Shown here piece after piece: positions 33,310 to 43,800 of a stretch of 64,000 nt of DNA. The stretch is from the NCBI GenBank assembly GCA_028023455.1, contig JAQFVV010000021.1:1840001-1904000 (forward strand), in the 5' to 3' direction. Each line of letters opens with the position of its first letter. Within the stretch, counting starts at the first letter, position 1. Position numbers and translations under genes: made by a program. The DNA is from Epiperipatus broadwayi. Its lineage: Eukaryota > Onychophora > Udeonychophora > Euonychophora > Peripatidae. A model generated the notes under the pieces. The model saw only the letters and a program-made list of their open reading frames with translations. It did not search any database and was not told where the DNA came from.

Positions 33310-33480
33310 ATCAGTAGAAACCAGTCAACAATTTAGACAATCCCATTATCAATAACAATCAACAATTTCAAACTGTTGTTAAGGCAACCTTTTTTTAACA
33401 ATAAAGGTTACCTTGACAACAGTTAGAAATTATTGATTGATATTGGGATTGTTTAAATGTTGACTGGTTTTTAATGACTA
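33310..33480. repeat. Repeat J fold-back
   Basis: GAAACCAGTCAACAATTTAG ... AACTGTTGTTAAGGCAACCT pairs with AGGTTACCTTGACAACAGTT ... AAATGTTGACTGGTTTTTAA. Arms of about 75 bp around a short T-run loop. Related units are tandem at 42.0-42.3 kb and single at 51.0 kb. Confidence 0.8.
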
Positions 33481-33790
33481 CTTATAAACCCATTTAGCCT
33501 TGAGCATAATTACACTTATAAAATATTATGTACAGACTCTTTATTTTCAGATTTCATGAATATTTTTCTGAAAATTTATTGACAATAATTAAATATCCTG
33601 TTCCCTGGGAATTCCTAAGAAGTAAAAGCACTAGAAATGCCAAAGCACATACATGATTCATGACCCTTCAGTTTCCAATTCTGCCACACTATCACTGAAT
33701 CTAACTCTGCAGAACCTTAATAACTACATAGAAAGTAAAACAAAACATTGAAAATGGGACAACTAATTGATTTAAATTTAATTATGTATA
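33481..33790. other. No recognised feature
   Basis: Spacer with slightly higher GC at 33640-33720; no tRNA boxes or coding signal found. Confidence 0.4.
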
Positions 33791-33794
33791 AAAA

Positions 33795-34140
33795 TGCATG
33801 TTAGAAATAAGAAGAGATCAAAAATGAAATACATGGGTAAGGCAACAAACAGAGTTACTGACATCATTGAAAGAATTAAGAGAATCAAGTGGAATTAGGC
33901 TGGATAAATTGTTAATACAGATGATAATAAATGGGCAATTGAAATCTTAAACTGGATTCCAAAAGATTTAAAAGACCCAGAAAAAGGCTGCATGTGAGAT
34001 GGATGGTTATAATAAGGAAGTGTGCTGGAATGATATGGAGAAGAAAGGCTATAATAACAGAAGATGGATTAAACTTTAAAAGAACTTCATCCTGCAGTGG
34101 ATTAACAATGTTTAAAAATGAAGATGAAAGGCAGATTGTT
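33795..34140 (+). pseudogene. RTE-type LINE C-terminal remnant
   Basis: Reads NRVTDIIERIKRIKWN (33849-33896), then NTDDNKWAIEILNWIPKDLK (33918-33977), then a KRL..RWMVIIRKCAGMIWRRKA-like block (33985-34048), GLNFKRTSS, and the CCTGCAGTGGATTAACAATG end. It stops within a few residues in each frame. Typical of the RTE C-terminus downstream of the RT core; the RT core itself is absent (5' truncation). Confidence 0.75.
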
Positions 34141-34550
34141 AGATATATATATATAGAGAGAGATTATTTAAAAACTGTTTTAGCTTTTATATATAAATAT
34201 ATCTATTAAAAAGACTTTTCTCAGCATTTCTGTGCACAAAAACAGTATGAGACAATGTTAAATGACAAGAGTTAATGTTTTATCATCTATGTTTTACTCT
34301 CTGGATAATAATAACTAGATGTCTGTTTCTTCACCCATAATTCAATGAATGTCTAAAATAGCTGGGTACTAGTCATTTGAAAATATATCTTTAGTCTTTC
34401 TTGGAAATTAAAATTGGTCTTCATATTTTATTCAAAATTTGTACTTCAATCATAAAATGTCATCCATATTTATTAACCTTATATAGAGATTCTTGGTATG
34501 AAGGTCAATGAATATATATGATATGTCCATGATATGAAATTTAAATTTGA
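34141..34550. other. No recognised feature
   Basis: AT-rich spacer. Confidence 0.4.
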
Positions 34551-34587
<37 letters not shown>

Positions 34588-34588
34588 A
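34551..34588. repeat. (AT)n(GT)n microsatellite
   Basis: ATATAT passes into about eleven GT repeats. Confidence 0.9.
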
Positions 34589-34839
34589 ACTAATTAGGAA
34601 TTGTGATAACTGTTATTTATATACAAAATTAAATTCACAGCTATGCGTATTGATATGTAGAAATCAATCGAAGTGCTTCTGCAGGCTGAATGAAAACAAT
34701 AGCAAACCTGTCCAAGATAGTGGTTGTGGATTTAACTTCGTATATAACAGTCATCCCATTTACTAATTAATGTACATGTATATTAACCACTGAAACTATT
34801 AAATTTAAATGTGTATATACATATGATCAACATGAATGT

Positions 34840-35090
34840 ATAAAGTTATTATATGTTGAAATATATCCACCATGTAATATTAATTGCTAAATATTTTTAG
34901 AAAAATTCAGACTTTATTTAAAATTTTCAATTAATAACCCTCAAATTACAATATGGCACAATGTTTTGAGTAGTAGTATTCTCTTTTTTAAGATGTTACT
35001 GGCCAAACTGATGACAATAATAACAAGGGATTGAAAGCAGAGACCTCTAGATTCATGAATATTAGAATTAAAACATTCTAACCATATATC
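34840..35090 (-). mobile_element. PLE-1 3' tail copy with tRNA-like part
   Basis: On the minus strand: GGTTAGAATGTTTTAATTCT ... CTGCTTTCAATCCC (34997-35080, the tRNA-like unit, B box changed), CATCTTAAAAAAGAGAATAC at the hammerhead position (core lost), then AATTTTTCTAAAAATATTTA and TATTTCAACATATAA. Same order as 3912-4200. Confidence 0.5.
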
Positions 35091-35384
35091 ACAAATCTTA
35101 TTTTATGCCACATCCTGTATTGCTTTGTCATAATGATAGAAGGTGCTGTCAATCACACCCAAAGATCTGTATAAGTTCATAATATGTTGACATCTCTCAG
35201 ACTTTTTTTAAAAATCAATACATTAAAAAGGTTACTTCATAGAAAGATTGCTGCAGCCCATCGCATACCATAATGTAAGATATACATATGATTTAAAACA
35301 ATGTAGAAAAGTAATGATCATAGTGCTGTCATACAATCTAAAATATCAGATATGATAGCATGATTGCTGCTTACTATTTTGAAA
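35091..35384. other. No recognised feature
   Basis: Spacer; no supported signal. Confidence 0.4.
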
Positions 35385-35490
35385 TAGTAACTTGTAAATA
35401 ATACCCACTTTTTTTATATACTCTATTTTTCAGATTGTGAATTACCTTAGTAATATGTTTGGATTTGTTTGCTCCATAAATAGCTTTATA
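35385..35490 (+). repeat. Repeat H, single copy
   Basis: GTAACTTGTAAATAATACCC ... GTGAATTACCTTAGTAATAT matches 28915-29060. Confidence 0.55.
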
Positions 35491-36110
35491 CAAGATGGTA
35501 TATTCAAATAATATATCCATTTCAAGATGAGTTTATATCATGTGATAGTGCTGCTTATTGTTTAATCATCATGATGTTATGTTTTGATGATAACCAGATA
35601 TAAACATTTTCAGTATTAGAAAAAGTATTATTTTTATTTGATTTTACAATGTACTTCCCAATCAATTTATGGATTTCGTGGCAGCATATTTTTACATTTA
35701 ACACCCATGACAAGAACAGTGGCTTTAAATAGCAGTCTGGTCATAAATTTTATGCCTTTGAATCCCTCACATTTTGATAAAGATTTAGACTTTCTAGATT
35801 ACATTTTGAATTACAAGTGTCAAACTAAGTCAACCCATATCTTTGTTATCATCCATTTCAGAAAAATACAGTAATAATTATTACTTATCATTTACTAAAC
35901 TGGAGATTGTCTCTAGCACAAATATAAACTTTAAAACTCAATTAAAGATTAATATATCCAATTTTCTTAAAATTAAGCACACGGAGACATGGAATGATTC
36001 ACATTTCTTTTTCCCACATGTAATATTTTTATAAATATGTTAAATAACCTCAATTCTATCACATATTCTTTTAAATTAATGTAAATAAAAATACAAAAAA
36101 CATCAAATGA
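35491..36110. other. No recognised feature
   Basis: The 78- and 63-residue frames at 35638-36034 show no family match. I do not call them. Confidence 0.4.
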
Positions 36111-36114
36111 GCCT

Positions 36115-36180
36115 CAAAATGCACTTTATGCTGAACCAGCACTCATCAGTTGGTCCAGGTCACCATCTCTCATATATATC
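36115..36180 (-). mobile_element. SINE2 hammerhead-like fragment
   Basis: On the minus strand GGACCAACTGATGAGTGCTG, hairpin GTGCTG/CAGCAT, then AAAGTGC. Same motif as 28.4 kb; the tRNA-like part is missing. Confidence 0.55.
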
Positions 36181-36590
36181 TTTATTCTATGAAAAATATT
36201 TATGTATATTAAATAATTACATTTTGAATTACAAGTGGCAAACTAACTTAACCCACATCTTTGATACCATCCACTTTTTACATTAGCATTTATCTGTTTA
36301 CATTGTTAATAATTTATTCCATTACACTTGTGTATTAGTTTTACTACTAGTCTTTACATGGCCCACTCTCTCCTTCAGGATACATTGAGTTCTGATCTTT
36401 CTTGACTCCCATGTGTCCATTACTTCATTTTTAATAAATGAATTCACTACCATAAATAGTCTTGAAACATTAAATTTTGAAGATTTTAACCATAACTCTT
36501 CAGCTTATCAGGCATGTAGAATTTGACCTTTTTAAATAATTTACAAAAATATATACCTGATACTACCTTATTCTTACATATACTTTACCA
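36181..36590. other. No recognised feature
   Basis: Spacer; 36215-36265 repeats the AATTACAAGTG..CAAACTAA.T segment of 35808-35850 (short direct repeat). Confidence 0.4.
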
Positions 36591-36594
36591 CTGT

Positions 36595-36805
36595 TTCAAC
36601 TTTCAAGTGCTTGGATGCTGGGGTAAGAAAAGCTTAGAATAAATGCATTTTGAGCCAAGCTTAATATTTTCCAAGACCTACTGATGGCCTCATATTCATA
36701 GGTAGGCCTCAAAAGTGCTAAGCTTGACATTCTACACGTTTTTTTACCATAGCATCTAAGTACTTAAAAGTTAAATTTACAGTTGCATAAGAAAAGTTGC
36801 TACAT
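36595..36805. repeat. Hairpin E
   Basis: ACTTTCAAGTGCTTGGATGC (36599) pairs with GCATCTAAGTACTTAAAAGT (36752). Inside, GCCAAGCTTAATATT, TTTTGAG and GGCCTCAT/AGGCCTCA pair again. The outer TTGCATAAGAAAAGTTG recurs, inverted, at 55.86 kb. Confidence 0.6.
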
Positions 36806-38570
36806 TAGTGATTCAATGCTGTTTGTAAAAATAAATATTAAATTAGTATAAATTGACATTACCATATCATATAGCATTATATATGCATTGATTGTATGAT
36901 GGGTATTGTTAAAGTTTACACTATCATAAATACCATCTTCTTCAGTTATATTTTTATTTGAAAAATCTTGGATTCACATCTGATGTCTGATGTTCTAATA
37001 TGTTATCATAACAGAAACAATCAGATCTGATGTAAATATGTCTAATTAGCCAAAAAGTATTGTAAGACATAGTGTGTTTTTTTTCAAATGGAGACACAAC
37101 ATTTGTCATATTATCAAAAAATAATGCTTTACTTTGATAAAACCCTACCAAGTAGAAATAACAATATGTAAGGAAATGAAGCATGACTTTTAAGGCAGTA
37201 TGAGATCAGCTTTATATCATAACAAGCATATGTACTTAGTCTATAAAATGTTCATTGGTTTTGTAATATTTTTTCAATTGGTTGATTTAACAAATTTCAA
37301 TCAGCATGGTGTTACTGTGGAGATGTGAATTATGTGATATCAACTACACTATTTAAGTTAGGAGCTAATCAAAACTAAATGTAAATATAGTACTATGGCA
37401 TTTATTTTTTCCCCTCACTAAATATCATATTTCAAACTTGAATTTATGTACTGTAATCACATTTTCTCCATGATTTAAATGCAATATCTATTTAGTTTTG
37501 TACTGTAGTTAAAAATACATGTACTGATTTTTTTATGAGTGTTTTTATCTTTAAAAAGTTTTATTTCATACATCTTTTATAAAATACCATATTTTTTTAA
37601 AATCCAGAAGTGTACCCATTCTATTGAAAGGCCATCATTTTGCTTTAACAATTTTTTTTAGATTTGCAGAATTACTTGCTGGAAAATGTACCCAGCTTAT
37701 AAAAAAACAATGATTTTTGTAATAGTTTTTTTAATTGGTTGCTTTAACAATTTTTTTTTACTTTGTGGTATTAACTTGTTTTAAATAAAATGCTCATAAT
37801 CAAATTAAACCTCTTAAATATAAGGAAGAAATTACTTCCTTTGCATAAAATACTTTGTAAAAAAATAGTTTATTAATGGTGGAACAAATAATATTTTTTT
37901 TCTCTTGAAAAATATACTCTTTAACTCACAAATGTTTAACTTGAATAACACATGACCATGTTATGGACAAACATTTAGAGATTTTATATGTAAGATAATT
38001 ATTTTTTTTAAAAAAGCCTTAAAAATGTACTGATTGTTTTTATAAGAATGATGATTATCTGAAAATAGAATGTAAAAAATGCAACTGTTGGACAAGAAGT
38101 TGAAGCATTTCAAAAAAGGAAAATTTGCTCCATATAAGAAAGAAAACTAATAAAGTTTGAAAATAATAAAAAAGAAAAAAATACAGTCACAAATTGCTGA
38201 ACATGTAGTTAAATAATGGTAAAGTGATTCTGTAAGCATGCAAATCAATTTTCATAATTAGTGTCACAAAATGAATAAAGGAATGAAAGGTGTATTATGA
38301 CCTAGACTTGTACTAAATATGTGTGAAGAAAGTAAAGAAAAAAATGGGAGAAAAAAGAATTATGAGGATTATCAAGATGACCAAATGTTTTTGACATGGC
38401 ATCAATCTGAGACAAATCGATTTGATGACTCAAGAAAACATCAATACTGGTACAATGTTTTATTTCAAACAATTAGCATTTATTAATTAAAGTATCATTC
38501 TAAATTATTGCAACAGAAAAAATAAAACTCTAATTATATAAATATGAGTATAACTATAATAACAAATCCA
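36806..38570. other. No recognised gene
   Basis: AT-rich DNA. 37255-37325 and 37700-37775 share TTTTGTAAT.GTTTTTT.AATTGGTTG (direct repeat). The 76-residue minus frame at 36954-37184 has no family match. Confidence 0.4.
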
Positions 38571-38574
38571 ATAA

Positions 38575-38835
38575 AGGCTTTGAGCATTCCATCATCAGTT
38601 TTTTCATGAAATGGATGGATGGTTGAATAATTGGAAAAGTGAGAAGACTGAGGCCTGTCCATTAAAATTTGAAGAATTGCTATCTTAATATAACCCAAGC
38701 ACTGATTGCATATAAGAATGGGAGATTATGACCTTCTCAACTGATGAGTGATGGTTCTGCATGATATATGTATATTGGGGGTGGGTATCTTTCTTGCATG
38801 TCTGTGGTCATGTGTATTGGTTACTTGAAATAGAG
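38575..38835 (+). mobile_element. SINE2 copy
   Basis: Same order as 14530-14800: CTTTGAGCATTCCATCATCA, CCTGTCCATTAAAATTTGAA, GCTATCTTAATATAACCCAA, CAACTGATGAGTGATGGTTC (38738-38757), TGTGGTCATGTGTATTGGTT. The tRNA-like end is cut off soon after. Stem II has decayed. Confidence 0.65.
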
Positions 38836-38949
38836 TTGGTAAAAAATACTAAAAAATCCTTATTTCAAATTCCCCTATTTAAAATTAAACATTTTATAAA
38901 ATCACTGATTATGTTTATTTCACAATCTGAAACATCTCACTTTAATAAT

Positions 38950-39080
38950 TAATTAGAACCATATGTGGTTGAAGTGGTAAAATGGCAGATTCTGGATTTC
39001 ATGGATTATGGCAAAGTTCTGTCACACCCAATGATTAATCTTTTTATGTGATCCTGAACAATATGCCATGTGGTTATCAT
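38950..39080 (+). mobile_element. Possible tRNA-like SINE fragment
   Basis: ATGTGGTTGAAGTGGTAAAA followed by GGCAGATTCTGGATTTCATG and AAAGTTCTGTCACACCCAA resembles the head and B-box area of SINE3, strongly diverged. Confidence 0.3.
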
Positions 39081-39175
39081 ATTTTATTAACTTAACTACA
39101 AATATTAGTAATAAAAATAAACTAAAATAAGAAGGTGATAATTGTAACTATTTTTTATTAAGTTTTATATTTTAA

Positions 39176-39201
39176 TTATATATATATATATATATATATT
39201 T
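39176..39201. repeat. (TA)n microsatellite
   Basis: Thirteen or so TA dinucleotides. Confidence 0.9.
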
Positions 39202-39209
39202 GCAAAAAA

Positions 39210-40145
39210 TCAAAGACATCTATCACATGACCTAATTTAACAAGCTTGTATTACAAATGTTATCTAATGAGTTCACCAATAATTCTTAACAAGCTTTTCA
39301 GAATATCCCCAAACCAGTTTCTGCTTCTGGCTTCCTCCGTAAGGTGCAGCATATTCAAGCATTAGATTTAAAATACCAGGTCAAACCCAGCACTTTATCT
39401 AATGGTTAACTATTAAGTAGAAATTTTAAATTTTTCAGATATCCATATGTTTCCAATCCAGCTATCTAACTTAAATAGCCATATGGAAATGAACTAAGAT
39501 AACCATATATTAATAGATTTAGCAATATAAAATGACCAAAAAATAAGAAATAATAAAAAATATAATTACAAAGAAATCAAGTCATATATCACATGACCTA
39601 ATTTAACAAGCTTAGCCTGGTATTTTAAATCTAATACTTGAATATCCTAGCACCTCAGTGAGGAAGCCAGAAGCAAAAATTGGTCTGGTGTTGGAATATT
39701 CTGAAAAAACTCATCAAGAGCTGTTGGGAAGCTTATTAGATAACATTTGTAATACAAGCTTGTTAAATTAGGTCATGTGATATATGACTTGATTTTCTTG
39801 CAATTATATTTTTGCTATTAAGGTTTTGGTTATTTTATATTGCTAATGATATTAATATATGATGTATCTGAACTTAGTTCAGTCCCATGTGGCTATTTAA
39901 GTTAGATAGTTGGATTTGAAGACATATGGATGATGGAAAATTTCAGATATTCTATTTAATAGTCAACTATTAGATAAAGTGATGAGTTGGATCTGGTACT
40001 TTAAATCTAATGCTTAAATGTCCTAGCACCTCACTGATGAAGCCAGAAGCAGAAACCAGTCTGGGTGGGGGGTGGAAATATTCTGAAAAGCATGTTAAGA
40101 GATATTGACAAGCTCATTAGATAATATATAAATTTTCAAAACTAA
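39210..40145. mobile_element. Ribozyme element C, 0.9-kb fold-back with three hammerhead copies
   Basis: The left arm 39210-39600 is the inverted copy of 39770-40145. Paired blocks: CACATGACCTAATTTAACAA, GCTTGTATTACAAATGTTAT, CAAGCATTAGATTTAAA, TGGTTAACTATTAAGTAGAA, and AAATAGCCATATGG. A third half-copy (39610-39790) sits in the middle. Hammerhead positions are 39313-39337 (minus, front half lost), 39655-39686 (plus, several changes) and 40034-40061 (plus, intact). No open frame. It resembles elements A and B in layout but not in sequence outside the ribozyme and TTTAAATCTAATGCTT blocks. Confidence 0.7.
40034..40061 (+). ncRNA. Minimal hammerhead ribozyme, intact core
   Basis: CTGATGA (40034-40040), short hairpin AGCCAGAAGCA, GAAAC (40052-40056), loop CA, GTC (40059-40061). 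Stem I: CTCA before and TGGG after pair, with two more pairs past a bulge. Stem II is only 2 bp, the weakest of the four intact-core copies. Cleavage would fall after 40061. Confidence 0.65.
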
Positions 40146-40194
40146 ATACATTTTTACTTTAAAAAGATAATTAATATTAATACCGATGTGATTT

Positions 40195-41190
40195 AATGCA
40201 GGGGCTGAGTGTTTGATTTTGGAGAATAAGGTTCTTGAATTGATTTCACTGTCAGATTCTGGAATGTAAGATTCCTAAATTGATTCCAATGCAAGACTCA
40301 GGAGAGTAAGGTCCTTGGAGTGACTCCAGTGCCAGGTTTTATAGTGTAAGGTTCTTGAATTGATTCCAATGACAAAGTCTGGAGTGTAATGTTCTTAAAG
40401 TGATTACAGTACCAGATTCTGAAAGTATAAGATCCTTAAATTGATTCCAGTGACAAATTCTGGATGTGCCATCCTTGAATTGGTTCCAGACTGGCACTTC
40501 CAGCAGTCAAACTTTTTATGAAACTGGATCAATAAAGCAATTTGATTATTTTTATACTCTGCATAATTTAGTACAATGGTAGAGTATCAGATTCTGAAGA
40601 GTAAAGTCCTTGAATTGATTCCAGTGTCAGATTCTGAAGTATGTGATACTTAAATTGATTCCAGTTTTTGTATTTGTTTTTTTTTTTATTTTGGGGTTTA
40701 AAAGTATTCTTGTTTTCGTTCACCTTGGGTCCCTGTCAGACACAGTGGTGTAAGGTTCTTAAAGTGATTCCAGTAACAGATTCTGGTGTGTAAGATCATT
40801 TAATTGATTCTGGTAACATCTTTGAATTGATTACAGTTCTATAACTTCCAACAATCAAACTTCTTATGAAACTGGATCAATAAAACCATTTGATTATGTT
40901 TTATACTCTGCATAATTTAGGACAATGGTAGAGTATCAGATTCTGAAGAGTAAAAATCCTTGAATTGATTCCAGTATCAGACTCTGGAGTGTAATATCCT
41001 TAAATTGATTCCAGAGTCAGCCACAGGGGTTTAAGGTATTTGAAGTGATTCCAGTGCCCAATTCTGGAGTGTAAGTCATTGAATTGATTCCAGTAACCAA
41101 TTCTGAAATATAACATCCTTGAATTGATTCTAGTGCTGGTACTTCTGGTGCCCAAAGTTTTTATGGACACTTATGCAAAAAATCCATTTA
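40195..41190 (+). repeat. SINE3-derived tandem array, about 40-45-bp units
   Basis: Starts with a SINE3 head (GTGATTTAATGCAGGGGCTG), then the unit TCTGGAGTGTAAGGTCCTTG + AATTGATTCCAGTGCCAGAT recurs about six times. The SINE3 end (CACTTCCAGC.GTCAAA ... CTGGATCAATAAA) follows, and the whole head-units-end order starts again at 40556 and at 40907. A higher-order period near 350 bp is visible (40497-40640 versus 40847-40990). The unit is the 3' half of the tRNA-like head, including the B-box position. Confidence 0.85.
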
Positions 41191-41994
41191 TTTATTTATT
41201 TATTAAGATTGACGATAAGAATAATAAATCAGCAATATATAAAAAATGGTCTACTCCTTGAAGAAATGCCAAGTGTGTTTATGTATACATATATAACAAA
41301 CTAAGATTACTTGGATTGTTACATCTTAAAAACTTATAGTATGTCATATATAGTATTTTGATTTACATTTATTGAACTAGAAAATTCTTTAATGAAAGCA
41401 TTCTGGCCTTGTACAGAATCTAAGAGAAAGTCATTTATAGGTTTTCCATTTGATTTCTTGTCCATTTTTTTTTATGAGAGTAATAAAAAAAGTAACATTT
41501 ATTGATCAATATTCTACTATTTATTGAAGCTATTTCAATCAAAATAATGGTAAAATCTTTCATCTTTCTCAGCCAATAAATGCAGGTAGAACTACAATGT
41601 CAAATTTATTACTTTTATATATATATATAAATTGATGGTTATTAACAGATGAAAATGTTTGAATTTCATATGATGAAAATTACTGTCAGATGTCTATAGA
41701 CAAATAGCAAACTGTAAAGACTTTCTGCATTCCAATGTGTGCACTTTTAAATGCAGTCTCTTGATTTTATATAGAGCCTATATCACTACAGTGTTTATAA
41801 TTACAGTGTAAGGAAACAAATTTTACAGCTTTCATGATTTTTTACAAATAATAGACTGTTCCACCTTTGGTCAAATAATATAAATTGATACCTATTAATT
41901 GATGGAAATGGGTGAATTTTATAATATGGGAAATATCTGTTTTAAAATGTATATCATATGACTGAAGGGTGGATCAGTATTATATATATTCCAC
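41191..41994. other. No recognised gene; one direct repeat
   Basis: ATAAATTGATGGTTATTAAC at 41624 returns in altered form at 41880 (about 75 bp). A (TTTA)4 run at 41186-41203. Otherwise AT-rich. Confidence 0.4.
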
Positions 41995-42270
41995 CTTTAT
42001 TATTAAAAGGACATTGCCTTGATAATGGTTTAAAATTGTTGATTATTATTGATATTGGGTTTGTCTAAGTGTTGACTGGTTTCTCATCTTTATTATTAAA
42101 ATGAGGTTGCCCTGACAACAGTTTGAAATTGTTCATTGTTATTGCTATTGGGATTGTCTGTTTGATTGATTTCCCATCTTTATTATTAAAATGAGGTTGC
42201 CTTGACAACAGTTTAAAATTGTTGATTGTTATTGATATTGGGATCGTCTAAGTGTTGACCGTTTTTTAAT
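41995..42270 (+). repeat. Repeat J, three tandem units of about 90 bp
   Basis: Unit starts CTTTATTATTAAAA at 41995, 42088 and 42178; each runs through GTTGCC(T)TGACAACAGTTT, TTGTTGATTGTTATTGATAT, GGGATTGTCTAAGTGTTGAC. The second and third share more with each other than with the first. Confidence 0.85.
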
Positions 42271-43355
42271 GATATATATATACATACATAATTTAATGAA
42301 ATAGTGTATTAATTTTTGATAATTGTATATATATATAGTTAAATTTAATTAGTCTTGAGGGATCATTTTTTCAAACTTGTTTCTTACATGAAAATTTTTA
42401 AAAATAAATTTAAGTTCAGTTAATACAAAAACCCTAACCATGGTTGAAAAAAGTGATTATTTTTGTTTTTTTAATGCATAGTAAATAAAAGCATTTATTA
42501 TAAATTATATTCTATTTATATTATTTTTAACTTTTTAGTAAATGCACAATAAATAAAAGTATTATTATAAAATATTTATATATTATTTCCTAAGTTTTTA
42601 ATATTGGAATATTTTTTTTGCAATAATTTCAATTCAAAATTTAAAATGAAGATTAAAAATGGCAGGCATTAAGATCATTTACAATATTGTTTTGTTTATG
42701 CTGAAAACATTTTTTTAAAAATCAACTTTCGCAATCAAAATAAAATAAAATTTTGTTGTATTTTAAGAATAAAAAAAAATTACAATCAAGACTAAACAAG
42801 ATTTGTTTTTATTTCTATTTTACAATCACTAAAATACTTTTTAATCTAAAGTTTTTTAAATATATATATACTGCCCTCTTGCATGCATTACTAAAAACTT
42901 ATTGAACTAATATCAACATGTTTAACATTTGGTTCAGCAATACCCCTATTGTAAACAGCAAGGACACTACCCTAAAATATTTTGTCATATTGCGCTATTA
43001 TCAATTTCTAAGATGTATAAAATTTGAAGGGAATCTATTTGGCAGAAATATATAAAATTTTTGATTCCAAAATTTTATCTAAACAAATAAACAATTTCTA
43101 ACTGAAATAAAAGCAATTAAAATTATAATGGTTGTAACAATTTTATTCCTTTTATTCCAGGTTTGAAATTTAAAACTACCTTAATGTTTTGATTCTAAGC
43201 CAACTTACATGCACAGTCATATAGACTTGACATATAAGTTCAGCACCCATATATTACGTTGTTTTGGGTATTTTAATAACTAAATATACCAACAGTCTTT
43301 GGCTAGGATTGTTACAACATCAGCAAAATAAGACATTATCTTTGCTTTCACATTA
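42271..43355. other. No recognised feature
   Basis: AT-rich spacer, with a short (TA)n. Confidence 0.45.
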
Positions 43356-43359
43356 CTCT

Positions 43360-43800
43360 TAAGTAACAAGTCTCTCCTACTATAGTTCTACCACCTTGTG
43401 TTAGCTTAAGTTATCAGTAGATGCTAGTGGTACTACTTAGAATTTGCAAATCAATATTGCCATATCACCAGTCTAGTTTCTAGCTTATAGCTTTCATAAT
43501 TTGGCATGCATTCAAAACATTAAAGTGTTTTTGAATTTCAAATGAATAACAGCATGATAGTTTAAAAAGGGGTAAATCAAATCTGGCAGAGAAAAGGTGC
43601 ACAAGTTATTAAAAAAATCCATATATACTATATTCAGATCCAAAACCCCATCACTGATAAAAACTAAACTAGAACCTAATCTTGGGGCATGGATATATAG
43701 AATAGCAGTGGATAAGGACTTATTAAGCATTACCATAGTGGTATCTTCTGATTACTCAAACTGACACCAAGTGGGGGAGCTGATGTAGGAAACTTTACTC
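43360..43800. mobile_element. Ribozyme element A, divergent palindromic copy
   Basis: Left arm (minus) 43362-43500 and right arm 43640-43800 pair at GTTCTACCACCTTGTGTTAG / CTGACACCAAGTGGGGGAGC and CAGTAGATGCTAGTGGTA / TACCATAGTGGTATCTTCTG. Minus GAAAC with ATTATGA (core worn) at 43471-43502. Plus CTGATAA at 43655 with GAACC and ATC. The subfamily is closest to 62.22-62.39 kb. The 74-residue minus frame inside is incidental. Confidence 0.6.

Noticed and set aside
33316-33330. GAAACCAGTC, identical to part of the hammerhead core
   Set aside because: No CTGANGA upstream at hammerhead spacing, and the sequence is explained by repeat J, whose other copies vary at these bases.
41995-42270. Spaced repeats as a possible CRISPR array
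   Set aside because: Units are contiguous 90-bp tandem copies without spacers, in eukaryotic DNA.
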